Below, piece by piece: positions 46,073 through 54,214 of a stretch of DNA of 64,000 nucleotides. Location: NCBI GenBank assembly GCA_963846005.1, contig CAWJUH010000001.1:1364001-1428000 (forward strand), read 5' to 3'. The translations under genes were made by a program, and so were the position numbers. The first letter of the stretch is position 1; each line of letters opens with the position of its first letter. Source of the stretch: CAVSUR01 sp963846005. GTDB taxonomy: Bacteria > Actinomycetota > Actinomycetes > Streptosporangiales > Streptosporangiaceae. The notes under the pieces were generated by a model. That model did no database searches and had not been told where the DNA came from. It saw nothing but the letters and a program-made list of their open reading frames with translations.

Positions 46073-47725
46073 ATGAAACGCCTCACTGCAATCGGGGCCG
46101 TCCTGGCGGCTGTCTTGCTGGCGGCCTGCGGCAGCTCATCGGGCGGCGGCTCCTCCTCGACGGCCAGCGGCGTGCTGACCATCGACAACGAGAGCGGCAG
46201 CCTGTGGACGTGCAACTTCAACCCGTACAACCTGTCGGACATCAGCTACTCCCTCGGCCCGGTCTACGAGCCGCTGATGTTCGTCAACACCCTGCAGAGC
46301 GCGAAGGCCACGCCGTGGCTGGCCAGCGGATATGCCTGGTCCAACGGGAACAAGACGCTCACGTTCACGATCCAGAGCGGGGTCAAGTGGAGCGACGGCA
46401 AGCCGATGACCGCCGCCGACGTGGTCTACACCTTCAACCTGCTGAAGCAGAACAAGGCACTGGACCTCAACGCGGTGTGGTCGGTGCTGTCCAGCGTCAC
46501 CCAGCAGGGCTCGGACAAAGTCGTGATGACGTTCAAGGCCCCGGCCGCGAGCTACTTCTACTACATCGCCGACCAGGTCGGGATCGTGCCGCAGCACATC
46601 TGGTCCAAGATCTCCGACCCGGCCAAGTACCCCGATACCAACCCGGTCGGCACCGGGGCGTACACGGTCAAGTGCACCGCGCAGAACATCACCTACACCG
46701 CGAACCCGCACTACTGGAAGCCCGGTGAGCCCAAGCTCAAGACGGTCAACTACCCGGCGTTCACCAGCAACGACACCGCCAACAACTACCTGGCCAGCGG
46801 CCAGGCCCAGTGGGGCAGCCAGTTCATCCCCAGCATCAGCAAGTTCTACCTGGCCAAGAGCCACGCCAACCACATCTGGTTCCCGCCGGTGGCGAACGTG
46901 ACGATGTTCATCAACCTGAAGAACCCGGTGCTGGCCAACGTCGCGGTCCGGCAGGCCATGGCCTACGCGATCAACCGCAAGCAGGCCTCCAGCATCGGCG
47001 AATACGGCTACGAGCCCGCCTCCAACCAGACCGGCATCGTCACCCCGACCTTCTCCAGCTGGCTCGATACCTCGCAATCCGCCTCCTACGGCAACGGGTA
47101 CGCCTACAACCCGGCCAAGGCGAAGCAGATTCTCGCCGCGGCCGGCTACAAGATGGTCGGCGGGGTCATGACCAAGGGCAGCCAGAAGCTGTCCTTCAGC
47201 ATCATCAACAACGGCGGGTTCTCCGACTGGGTCGCCGCCGTCAACGTCATCGTGGGCGACCTGAAGGCGGTCGGCATCCAGGTCACGCCGAAGAACCTGG
47301 CCGCGCCCGCCTACCAGGCCGCGCTCTACAACGGCAACTACCAGCTCGGCTACTACGCCGAGACCGGCGGCCCCACGCCGTACTACGAGCTGCGGCAGTG
47401 GCTGTTCTCCGGCAACTCCGCGCCGATCGGCCAGCCGGCCGGCTCGAACTTCGAGCGGTACTCGAACCCGGCCACCGACGCGCTGATCAACTCCTACAGC
47501 AACACCACCAGCCCGGCGCAGCAGCACGCGATCGTCGACAAGCTGCAGGCGGTCATGCTCAAGGACGTGCCGGTGATCCCGGTGACCGAGCAGGTGGACT
47601 GGTACCAGTACAACACCGCCGCCTTCAAGGGCTGGGTCACCCAGAGCGACCCGTACGCCCAGCCGGCCGCCTACAACTATCCGGACTGGGGGCAGATGCT
47701 GCTGCACCTGGCGCCGGCCAAGTAG
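46073..47725 (+). CDS. ABC transporter solute-binding lipoprotein (family 5, peptide/oligosaccharide type)
   Basis: 550 residues. Signal peptide with lipobox LAAC (Cys19), Ser/Gly linker, then a family 5 binding protein: GVKWSDGKPMTAADVVYTFN, NPVGTGAYTVK and VRQAMAYAINRK are the typical segments. It delivers substrate to the permeases encoded next. Family 5 proteins bind peptides, but also cello- and chito-oligosaccharides; with two GH4 glycosidases and two kinases downstream a sugar ligand is more likely. ATG at 46073 follows AGAAGG by 8 bases. First gene of a nine-gene operon. Confidence 0.93.
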   Translation: MKRLTAIGAVLAAVLLAACGSSSGGGSSSTASGVLTIDNESGSLWTCNFNPYNLSDISYSLGPVYEPLMFVNTLQSAKATPWLASGYAWSNGNKTLTFTIQSGVKWSDGKPMTAADVVYTFNLLKQNKALDLNAVWSVLSSVTQQGSDKVVMTFKAPAASYFYYIADQVGIVPQHIWSKISDPAKYPDTNPVGTGAYTVKCTAQNITYTANPHYWKPGEPKLKTVNYPAFTSNDTANNYLASGQAQWGSQFIPSISKFYLAKSHANHIWFPPVANVTMFINLKNPVLANVAVRQAMAYAINRKQASSIGEYGYEPASNQTGIVTPTFSSWLDTSQSASYGNGYAYNPAKAKQILAAAGYKMVGGVMTKGSQKLSFSIINNGGFSDWVAAVNVIVGDLKAVGIQVTPKNLAAPAYQAALYNGNYQLGYYAETGGPTPYYELRQWLFSGNSAPIGQPAGSNFERYSNPATDALINSYSNTTSPAQQHAIVDKLQAVMLKDVPVIPVTEQVDWYQYNTAAFKGWVTQSDPYAQPAAYNYPDWGQMLLHLAPAK

Positions 47726-47742
47726 CACGCTGGCCCGCAATT

Positions 47743-47781
47743 TCTCCCGGCGCGGCCGCCCGCCGCGGCCGCGCCGGGAGA
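47743..47781. other. Strong hairpin between solute-binding protein and permease genes
   Basis: A perfect 17-bp stem: left arm 47743-47759 (TCTCCCGGCGCGGCCGC), 5-nt loop, right arm 47765-47781. It follows the binding-protein stop by 17 bp and ends 22 bp before the first permease start; no T-run. Likely an RNA stabiliser, processing site or attenuator that keeps the binding protein in excess of the membrane subunits. Confidence 0.7.
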
Positions 47782-47803
47782 TCCAGCCGGTGAGGAGCAG
47801 GAC

Positions 47804-48787
47804 ATGAGATTCGCGCTGCGCCGCCTCGCCTTCTTCGCGCTGACCCTGTGGGCCGCGCTCACGCTGAACTTCTTCCTGCCGCGGCTGATGCCCGGCAACC
47901 CGGCCGAGGCGATGATGGCCAAGTTCCGCGGGCCGGTCAGCCCGCAGGCGCTCAAGGCCCTGGAGATCGCCTTCGGCGTCCACACCAGGCAGAGCCTGCC
48001 GTCGCAGTACTTCGGCTACCTGGGCGACGTGGCCACCGGCAAGTTCGGCACCTCGCTGTACTTCTACCCCGAGTCGGTCGGCCGGGTGATCATGGACGCG
48101 ATCCCGTGGACCCTCGGCCTGGTCGGGGTGACCACGATCCTGGCCTTCGTGCTCGGCACCGGCATCGGCATCGTGTCGGCGTGGCGGCGGGGCAGCCGGC
48201 TGGACGGCCTGGTGCCGCCGGTGTTCGTGATCACCACCGCGATCCCCTACTTCTGGATCGGGCTGATGCTCATCCTGATCTTCTCGGTCCGGCTGCAGTG
48301 GCTGCCTGCCTCCAATGCCTACGACATCACCATGTCGCCGTCGCTGAGCCTGGCCTTCATCGGCAACGTGCTGCAGCACGCCGTGCTGCCCGCGCTGGCC
48401 CTGCTGATCACCACCATCGGCACCTGGATCCTGACCATGCGCAACACGATGATCACCACGCTGGCGGAGGACTACGTGCGGATGGCCAGGGCCAAGGGGC
48501 TGCCCGGCCGCCAGATCATGTTCGACTACGCCGCCCGCAACGCGATCCTGCCCAACCTCACCGGGTTCGCGATGTCGCTCGGCTTCGTGGTCGGCGGTGC
48601 GATCCTGGTCGAGTACGTCTTCAACTATCCGGGTGTCGGGTACATGCTGCTGCAGGCGGTCAACAACGAGGACTACCCGCTCATGCAAGCGCTGTTCCTG
48701 CTGATCACGGTGGCCGTGCTGGCCGCGATCCTGATTGCCGACCTCGCCACGGCGCTGCTCGACCCGCGGACCAGGACGGCGGGCTAG
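47804..48787 (+). CDS. ABC transporter permease (DppB type)
   Basis: 327 residues, six membrane helices. First helix MRFALRRLAFFALTLWAALT, a periplasmic segment after it, and the EAA loop DYVRMARAKGLPGRQIMFDY that contacts the ATPases. C-terminal half GYMLLQAVNNEDYPLMQALF is typical of DppB. Forms the channel with the next gene product. ATG at 47804 has GAGGAG upstream. Confidence 0.93.
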   Translation: MRFALRRLAFFALTLWAALTLNFFLPRLMPGNPAEAMMAKFRGPVSPQALKALEIAFGVHTRQSLPSQYFGYLGDVATGKFGTSLYFYPESVGRVIMDAIPWTLGLVGVTTILAFVLGTGIGIVSAWRRGSRLDGLVPPVFVITTAIPYFWIGLMLILIFSVRLQWLPASNAYDITMSPSLSLAFIGNVLQHAVLPALALLITTIGTWILTMRNTMITTLAEDYVRMARAKGLPGRQIMFDYAARNAILPNLTGFAMSLGFVVGGAILVEYVFNYPGVGYMLLQAVNNEDYPLMQALFLLITVAVLAAILIADLATALLDPRTRTAG

Positions 48788-48789
48788 CC

Positions 48790-49761
48790 ATGGCGATGCT
48801 GCCCGTCGCGGGCGACCAGGGCCGGCTGCCCGGCCCGGCGCCGCTGCTGGAGGAGCCGGCCGCGGCCCGCCGCGGCCGGCCCGCGCTGTCCCGGCTGGCC
48901 CGCGCGATCGGCTCCAGCCGCAAGGCCACCGCCGGCACCGCGCTGCTGGCGCTGTTCATCCTGGTCGGCCTGTTCCCCGGCCTGATCGCGCACGACGACC
49001 CGAACGCCACGATCTACGGGCGCAGCCTCGGGCCCTCCGGCGCGCACCTGCTCGGCACCACCGCGCTCGGTCAGGACATCTTCGCCCAGGCGGTGTACGG
49101 GACCCGGCAAGTGCTGATCATCGCGATCGGGGTCGGGCTGGCCTCCACCGCGATCGCGACCCTGATCGGGGTGGCCGCCGCCTACCTCGGCGGGCTGTGG
49201 GACGGCGGGCTGAACCTGCTCACCGACGTGCTGCTGGTCATCCCGCTGTTCCCGCTGCTGATCGTGATCGCCACCTACATCCCCGGCGCCGGCACGCTGG
49301 TGCTGGTGCTGGTGCTGACCGTGACCGGCTGGTCCTACACCGCGCGCCAGCTGCGGGCCCAGGCGCTGTCGCTGCGCGGCCGTGATTTCCTGCAGGCGGC
49401 CCGGGTCCGCGGCGAGCACCGCCTGTACATCGTGGTAGTCGAGATCATCCCCACGATGACCTCGCTGATCGTGGCCAGCTTCCTGACCAACGCGCTGTAC
49501 GCGGTGCTGTTCGGCTCCAGCCTGCAGTTCATCGGCCTCGGCGACCCGAACGCGGTCAGCTGGGGGACGATGCTCTACTGGGCCGAGAACAACGAGGCGC
49601 TGCAGACCGGCCAGTACCTGTGGGCGATCGTGCCCGGCGTGCTGATCGCCGCCCTCGGGGCGGCGTTCGCGTTGCTCAACTACGCCTTCGACGAGATCGG
49701 GAACCCGGCCCTGCGGCCGGTCAGGACCAGGCGGAAGGTACGTGCCAGCCGTGCCCGGTAG
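48790..49761 (+). CDS. ABC transporter permease (DppC type)
   Basis: 323 residues. N-terminal cytoplasmic tail of about 50 residues, then membrane helices (TALLALFILVGLFPGLIAHD), the conserved DppC loop HLLGTTALGQDIFAQAVYGT and the EAA-like loop GRDFLQAARVRGEHRLYIVV. It starts 2 bp after the first permease stop. The 3' end overlaps the first ATPase gene by 20 bp. Confidence 0.93.
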   Translation: MAMLPVAGDQGRLPGPAPLLEEPAAARRGRPALSRLARAIGSSRKATAGTALLALFILVGLFPGLIAHDDPNATIYGRSLGPSGAHLLGTTALGQDIFAQAVYGTRQVLIIAIGVGLASTAIATLIGVAAAYLGGLWDGGLNLLTDVLLVIPLFPLLIVIATYIPGAGTLVLVLVLTVTGWSYTARQLRAQALSLRGRDFLQAARVRGEHRLYIVVVEIIPTMTSLIVASFLTNALYAVLFGSSLQFIGLGDPNAVSWGTMLYWAENNEALQTGQYLWAIVPGVLIAALGAAFALLNYAFDEIGNPALRPVRTRRKVRASRAR

Positions 49762-50787
49762 CGAGAACGGGCGGCCGGCCGCCGGATCAGGACCAGTGCT
49801 GGAGGTCAGCGGCCTGTCGGTGGAATACGGCACCGACCGCGGCCCGGTCACCGCCGTGGACCAGGTGAGCTTCGAGGTCGCGCCGGGCGAGTTCCTGGCC
49901 ATCGTGGGCGAGTCCGGCTGCGGCAAGTCCACGCTGCTGTTCGCCGCGGCCCAGCTGCTCGCCCCGCCGGCCGCGCTGGCCGGCGGCAGCGTGACCTTCC
50001 GCGGCCAGTCGATGGTCGGGCTGACCGAGTCGCAGCTGGCCGCGGTGCGGTGGAAGAACCTGTCGGTGGTCATGCAGAGCGCGATGAACGCGCTCAACCC
50101 GGTGCGGCCGATCGGCGCGCAGTTCGCCGACGCCATGCGGGCGCACGGGGCCGGCGACCGGCGGCAGATCGCGCAGCGCTCGGCCGAGGTGCTGGCCATG
50201 GTCGGCATCGACCCCGCGCACCTGCGCAGCTACCCGCATCAGCTGTCGGGCGGGATGCGGCAGCGGGCGATGATCGCGATGGCGCTGCTGTTCACCCCGG
50301 ACCTGGTGATCATGGACGAGCCCACCTCGGCGCTGGACGTGGTGGCGCAGCGCTCGCTGATGGTGCAGATCAAGGAGCTGCAGCAGCAGTTCGGCTTCGC
50401 GGTCATCTTCGTCACCCACGACATGTCGCTGGTCAGCCACTTCTCCGACCGGCTGATGGTGATGTACGCGGGGCAGGTCGCCGAGATCGGCGATACCCGG
50501 ACGGTCTTCGGCGCGCCGCGCCACCCCTACACCGCCGGGCTGCTTGAGGCCTTCCCCTCCATCCGCGGGCCGCGGGTGCCGCTGCGCGGCATCCCGGGCA
50601 GCCCGCCGGACCTGTCCCGGCTGCCGCCGGCTGCCGGTTCGCCCCGCGCTGCCCGAAGGTGATGGACAAGTGCACCGGGCAGCCGCCCGAGCTCTACCGG
50701 GCGGGCGGCGCGCTGGTCCGCTGCTACCTGCACGAAGACGGCGCCCCGGCGCCGGCCGGGCCGCACAGCGGAGCCGTCGATGCCTGA
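49742..50787 (+). CDS. ABC transporter ATP-binding protein (DppD type), frameshifted near the C-terminus
   Basis: Walker A GESGCGKST, signature LSGGMRQRAM, Walker B LVIMDEPTSALD and H-loop VTHDMSLVSH are intact. The frame closes early at 50662, after LSRLPPAAGSPRAARR. The DNA reads CTGCCGCCGGCTGCCGG; with one more G the frame continues GCRFAPRCPKVMDKC, the conserved oligopeptide-transporter C-terminal Cys region, and ends at TGA 50785-50787, overlapping the next gene start. So full length is 49742-50787 with a one-base deletion near 50629. The catalytic domain itself is complete. Start GTG at 49742 is inside the permease end. Confidence 0.88.
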
Positions 50788-51775
50788 GCTGCTGCGCACC
50801 GAGGGCCTGACCCGGCACTTCAAGATCGGCAACGCGCTGTCCCGGCGGACCCTGCACGCCGTGGACGACGTCAGCCTGGCCGTCGGCGAGCGGCAGATCG
50901 TCGCCCTGGTCGGCGAGAGCGGCAGCGGCAAGTCGACCGTGGCCCGGCTGCTGGCCAAGATCTACGTCCCGACCAGCGGCGAGATCTACTTCGACGGCCG
51001 GCCGCTGTCGCGGCTGCGCTCGCGCCGGGACCGGCTGGCCTACAGCGGCCACGTCCCGATGGTCTTCCAGGACCCGTTCGCCTCGATCAACCCGGTGTTC
51101 CGGGTCTCGCACGGGGTGCTGCGCAGCCTGAAGCTGCACCGGCCCGAGCTGTCGCGCGACGAGCGGTGGGCGCAGGCGCAGCGGGTGTTCGAGATCGTCG
51201 GGCTGACCCCGGCGGCCGAGGTGCTGCAGCGCTACCCGCACGAGCTGTCCGGCGGGCAGCGGCAGCGGGTCGGCTTCGCCCAGGCCCTCGCCATGCGGCC
51301 CAAGCTGATCATCGCCGACGAGCCGGTCTCGATGCTGGACGTGTCGATCCGGATCGGGCTGCTGAACCTGATGGCCCGGCTGCGCGACGACGAGGGCGTG
51401 TCGATCCTGTACATCACCCACGACATCGCCAGCGCCCGGTACGTGGCCGACCGCCTGGTGGTGATGTACGCGGGCCAGATCGCCGAGTCCGGGCCGGTCG
51501 AGGAGGTGCTGTCGGCACCCCGCCACCCCTACACCCAGCTGCTGCTGTCGGCGGTGCCCGACCCGCGGGCCGAGCTGAGCGTCGAGGCCGGGACCGACCG
51601 GGGCGAGCCGCCGAAGGTGATCGACCCGGTGCCGGGCTGCCGGTTCCGCTGGCGCTGCCCGCTGGCGGTCGAGGCCTGCCACACGATCACCCCGGAGCTC
51701 ACGCAGCTGGCTCCCGACCATGACGCCGCCTGCCACGTGGCGCAGTCCGGCGCGGAAGTGAGGGCATTCGGATGA
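50780..51775 (+). CDS. ABC transporter ATP-binding protein (DppF type)
   Basis: 331 residues. Walker A GESGSGKST, Q-loop VFQDPFASINP, signature LSGGQRQRVG, Walker B LIIADEPVSMLD and H-loop ITHDIASARY. The C-terminal oligopeptide-type Cys region is intact (CRFRWRCPLAVEACHTITPE). The second ATPase of the transporter. ATG at 50780 overlaps the end of the first ATPase gene; the stop overlaps the first GH4 gene in ATGA. Confidence 0.94.
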   Translation: MPELLRTEGLTRHFKIGNALSRRTLHAVDDVSLAVGERQIVALVGESGSGKSTVARLLAKIYVPTSGEIYFDGRPLSRLRSRRDRLAYSGHVPMVFQDPFASINPVFRVSHGVLRSLKLHRPELSRDERWAQAQRVFEIVGLTPAAEVLQRYPHELSGGQRQRVGFAQALAMRPKLIIADEPVSMLDVSIRIGLLNLMARLRDDEGVSILYITHDIASARYVADRLVVMYAGQIAESGPVEEVLSAPRHPYTQLLLSAVPDPRAELSVEAGTDRGEPPKVIDPVPGCRFRWRCPLAVEACHTITPELTQLAPDHDAACHVAQSGAEVRAFG

Positions 51776-53037
51776 AGCTGGCGGTGGTCGGCGGCGGGTC
51801 CACCTACACCCCCGAGCTGGTCGACGGGGTCGCCCGGCTGGCGGGCGAGGTCAAGGTCACCGAGCTGGTGCTGGTCGACCCGGACGCCGGGCGGCTGGCC
51901 GCGGTCGGCCCGGTGTCGGCGCGGATCATGGCCGCGTACGGGCATCCGGCCCGGGTGCGCTGGACCGGCGACCTGGACGACGGCCTGGACGGGGCCGGGG
52001 CGGTGCTGCTGCAGCTGCGCGTCGGCGGGCAGGCGGCGCGCCACCGGGACGAGACCTGGCCGCTGGAGTACGGCTGCGTCGGCCAGGAGACCACCGGGGC
52101 GGGCGGGCTGGCCAAGGCGCTGCGCACCGTGCCGGTGGTACTCGACATCGCCGACCGGGCCCGGCAGCGGGCCGCCGGCGGGGCGTGGATCATCGACTTC
52201 ACCAACCCGGTCGGGATCGTCACCCGGGCGCTGCTGGACGCCGGGCACCGGGCGGTGGGGCTGTGCAACAGCGCGATCGGGTTCCAGCGGCAGTTCGCCG
52301 CGCTGCTCGGGCTGCCGCCGCGCGAGGTCGCGCTGGACCACGTCGGGCTGAATCACCTCACCTGGGAGCGGGCGGTGCTCGCCGACGGCACCGACCGGCT
52401 GCCGGGCCTGCTCGACGCGCACGGGGCGCAGATCGCCGGGCACATCGGCCTGCCGCTGGCGGCGATCCGCGACATCGGCGCGGTGCCGTCGTACTACCTG
52501 CGCTACTTCTACGCCCACGACGAGGTGGTGGCGGAGCAGCAGACCCGCCCGACGCGGGCGCACGAGGTGGCGGAGATCGAGCGCAAGCTGCTGCAGATGT
52601 ACGCCGACCCGGCGCTGGACCACAAGCCGGAGCTGCTCAGCCAGCGCGGCGGCGCGTTCTACTCCGAGGCCGCGGTGGACCTGCTGGTCTCGCTGGTCAC
52701 CGACGCGCGCGACCGCCAGGTGGTGAACCTGCGCAACGGCGGGACGCTGCCGTTCCTGCCCGCCGATGCGGTGATCGAGGTCCCGGCGGTGATCGGCGCG
52801 GCCGGGCCGCAGGCGGTGCCGCTGGCGCCGGTCAGCCCGCTGATGCGCGGGCTGATCGGGCACGTCAGCTGCTACGAGGAACTGGCCGTGGACGCCGCGC
52901 TGCGCGGCGGGCAGCACCGGGTGGCGGCGGCGCTGCTGGCCCACCCGCTGGTCGGCCAGTACGACCTGGCCGGGCAGCTGGCCGGCCGGCTGATCGCGGA
53001 GAACCGCGCGTTCCTGCCCTGGGCCGCCGGCCAGTGA
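51772..53037 (+). CDS. GH4 family NAD-dependent glycosidase (6-phospho-beta-glucosidase type)
   Basis: 421 residues. GH4 enzymes cut glycosides by an NAD-assisted redox elimination needing Mn2+. The nucleotide motif is AVVGGGSTYTPEL (4-16); DETWPLEYGCVGQETTGAGG and IDFTNPVGIV are family hallmarks; the metal ligands are Cys165 (GLCNSAIG) and His195 (GLNHLTW); active-site tyrosines lie in SYYLRYFYAHDE. Most characterised relatives act on 6-phospho-glycosides. ATGA overlap with the second ATPase gene ties it to the transporter. Confidence 0.9.
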   Translation: MKLAVVGGGSTYTPELVDGVARLAGEVKVTELVLVDPDAGRLAAVGPVSARIMAAYGHPARVRWTGDLDDGLDGAGAVLLQLRVGGQAARHRDETWPLEYGCVGQETTGAGGLAKALRTVPVVLDIADRARQRAAGGAWIIDFTNPVGIVTRALLDAGHRAVGLCNSAIGFQRQFAALLGLPPREVALDHVGLNHLTWERAVLADGTDRLPGLLDAHGAQIAGHIGLPLAAIRDIGAVPSYYLRYFYAHDEVVAEQQTRPTRAHEVAEIERKLLQMYADPALDHKPELLSQRGGAFYSEAAVDLLVSLVTDARDRQVVNLRNGGTLPFLPADAVIEVPAVIGAAGPQAVPLAPVSPLMRGLIGHVSCYEELAVDAALRGGQHRVAAALLAHPLVGQYDLAGQLAGRLIAENRAFLPWAAGQ

Positions 53038-53080
53038 GCGACGCACGCGCAGCGGGCGGAGAAGCGAACCAGGTGGCACC

Positions 53081-54214
53081 GTGAGCGAGCGGCCCGGCCG
53101 GCCGGCGGTGCTGGCGATCGACGGCGGCAACAGCAAGACCGACGTCGTGCTGGTCGGCGCGGACGGCAGCATGCTGGCCCAGGTGCGCGGGCCCGGGGTG
53201 CCGCTGCGGCTGTCGGCGGACACGCTCGCGCTGCTGGCCACCCTGGCCCGGGCCGCGGCCCGGCAGGCCGGCCTGCCCGACATCGCGCCCGGGCCGGGCG
53301 CCGAGTCCGGGCCGGCCGCGGCCGGCCCCGGCCGGATTGCCGGCCACCTGGTCGCCTGCATGGCCAACGTGGACGTGCCCGAGGAGGAGCGCGAGCTCGA
53401 CGAGATGCTGCGGGCGGCGGGCTGGAGCGACACCGTCGACGTGGCCAACGACACGCTCGCGGTGCTGCGGGCCGGGCTGGACGGGCGGCTCCCGGCCGGG
53501 CTGCCCGGCGGCCCCCCGGCCCCGGAGGCCGCCGCGGACGCGGCCGGGCCGGACCCGGGCGCGCACTGGGGCGTGGGCATCACCTGCGGGGCGGGCATCA
53601 ACGGCGTGTGCGTGGCCCCGGACGGCCGCACGGCCCGCTACCTGGCGCTCGGCGAGCTGACCGGCGACTGGGGCGGCGGGTACGGGCTGGCCACCTCGAT
53701 GATGTGGGCCGCGGCCCGGGCCGAGGACGGCCGGGGCCGCAGCACGCTGTTGCGCGAAGCGGTGCTCGAGCACTTCGGGGTGCAGCGGGTCAGCGAGGTC
53801 GCGGCCGGGATGCATCTGGGCAAGATCCCGGCCGAGAGCCTGTACGGCCTGGTCCCGCTGCTGCTGGCGGTCGCGCTGCAGGGCGACCCGGTGGCCTGCG
53901 GGCTGGTCGGGCGGCTGGCCGACGAGGTCGTGGTGATGGCGGTGGCGTCGATCCGCCGGCTCGGGCTGGCCGGCCAGCCGGTCCCGGTCGTGCTGGGCGG
54001 CGGCGTGCTGACCGCGCGCAGCCCGCTGCTGACCCGGCGGATCGAGGCCGGGCTGGCCGCGGACGAGCCGGGCGCGGTGATGCGGATCGTCGACGTGCCG
54101 CCGATCGCCGGCGCGGCGCTGCTCGGCCTGGACCGCACCGGCGCGGCGGCGGCGGCGCAGGCCCGGCTGCGGGCGGCCTACCGGCATCAGCCGGAAGGGA
54201 CGGCACGCGGGTGA
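53081..54214 (+). CDS. BadF/BadG/BcrA-type sugar kinase (N-acetylglucosamine kinase-like)
   Basis: 377 residues. ASKHA fold of the BadF family: phosphate-1 LAIDGGNSKTDVVLVGADGS, connect/phosphate-2 GVGITCGAGINGVCV, adenosine motif VLGGGVLTARSPLL. Bacterial relatives phosphorylate GlcNAc or related sugars with ATP. Between two GH4 glycosidase genes it could make the sugar-6-phosphate the GH4 enzymes need, since an ABC importer, unlike a PTS, delivers the sugar unphosphorylated. Start GTG at 53081; stop overlaps the second GH4 gene in GTGA. Confidence 0.85.
   Translation: MSERPGRPAVLAIDGGNSKTDVVLVGADGSMLAQVRGPGVPLRLSADTLALLATLARAAARQAGLPDIAPGPGAESGPAAAGPGRIAGHLVACMANVDVPEEERELDEMLRAAGWSDTVDVANDTLAVLRAGLDGRLPAGLPGGPPAPEAAADAAGPDPGAHWGVGITCGAGINGVCVAPDGRTARYLALGELTGDWGGGYGLATSMMWAAARAEDGRGRSTLLREAVLEHFGVQRVSEVAAGMHLGKIPAESLYGLVPLLLAVALQGDPVACGLVGRLADEVVVMAVASIRRLGLAGQPVPVVLGGGVLTARSPLLTRRIEAGLAADEPGAVMRIVDVPPIAGAALLGLDRTGAAAAAQARLRAAYRHQPEGTARG

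Noticed and set aside
46136..48688. 850-codon minus-strand ORF opposite the binding protein and permease genes
   Set aside because: Shadow of strongly GC-biased genes on the plus strand; Arg/Gly/His/Val-rich without fold-like pattern.
50780..50787. Programmed frameshifting in the first ABC ATPase gene
   Set aside because: No slippery heptamer is at the break near 50629, and three other unrelated genes show the same kind of one-base indel.
49787..51736. Long minus-strand ORF opposite both ABC ATPase genes
   Set aside because: Shadow frame; both ATPase genes have complete Walker motifs on the plus strand.
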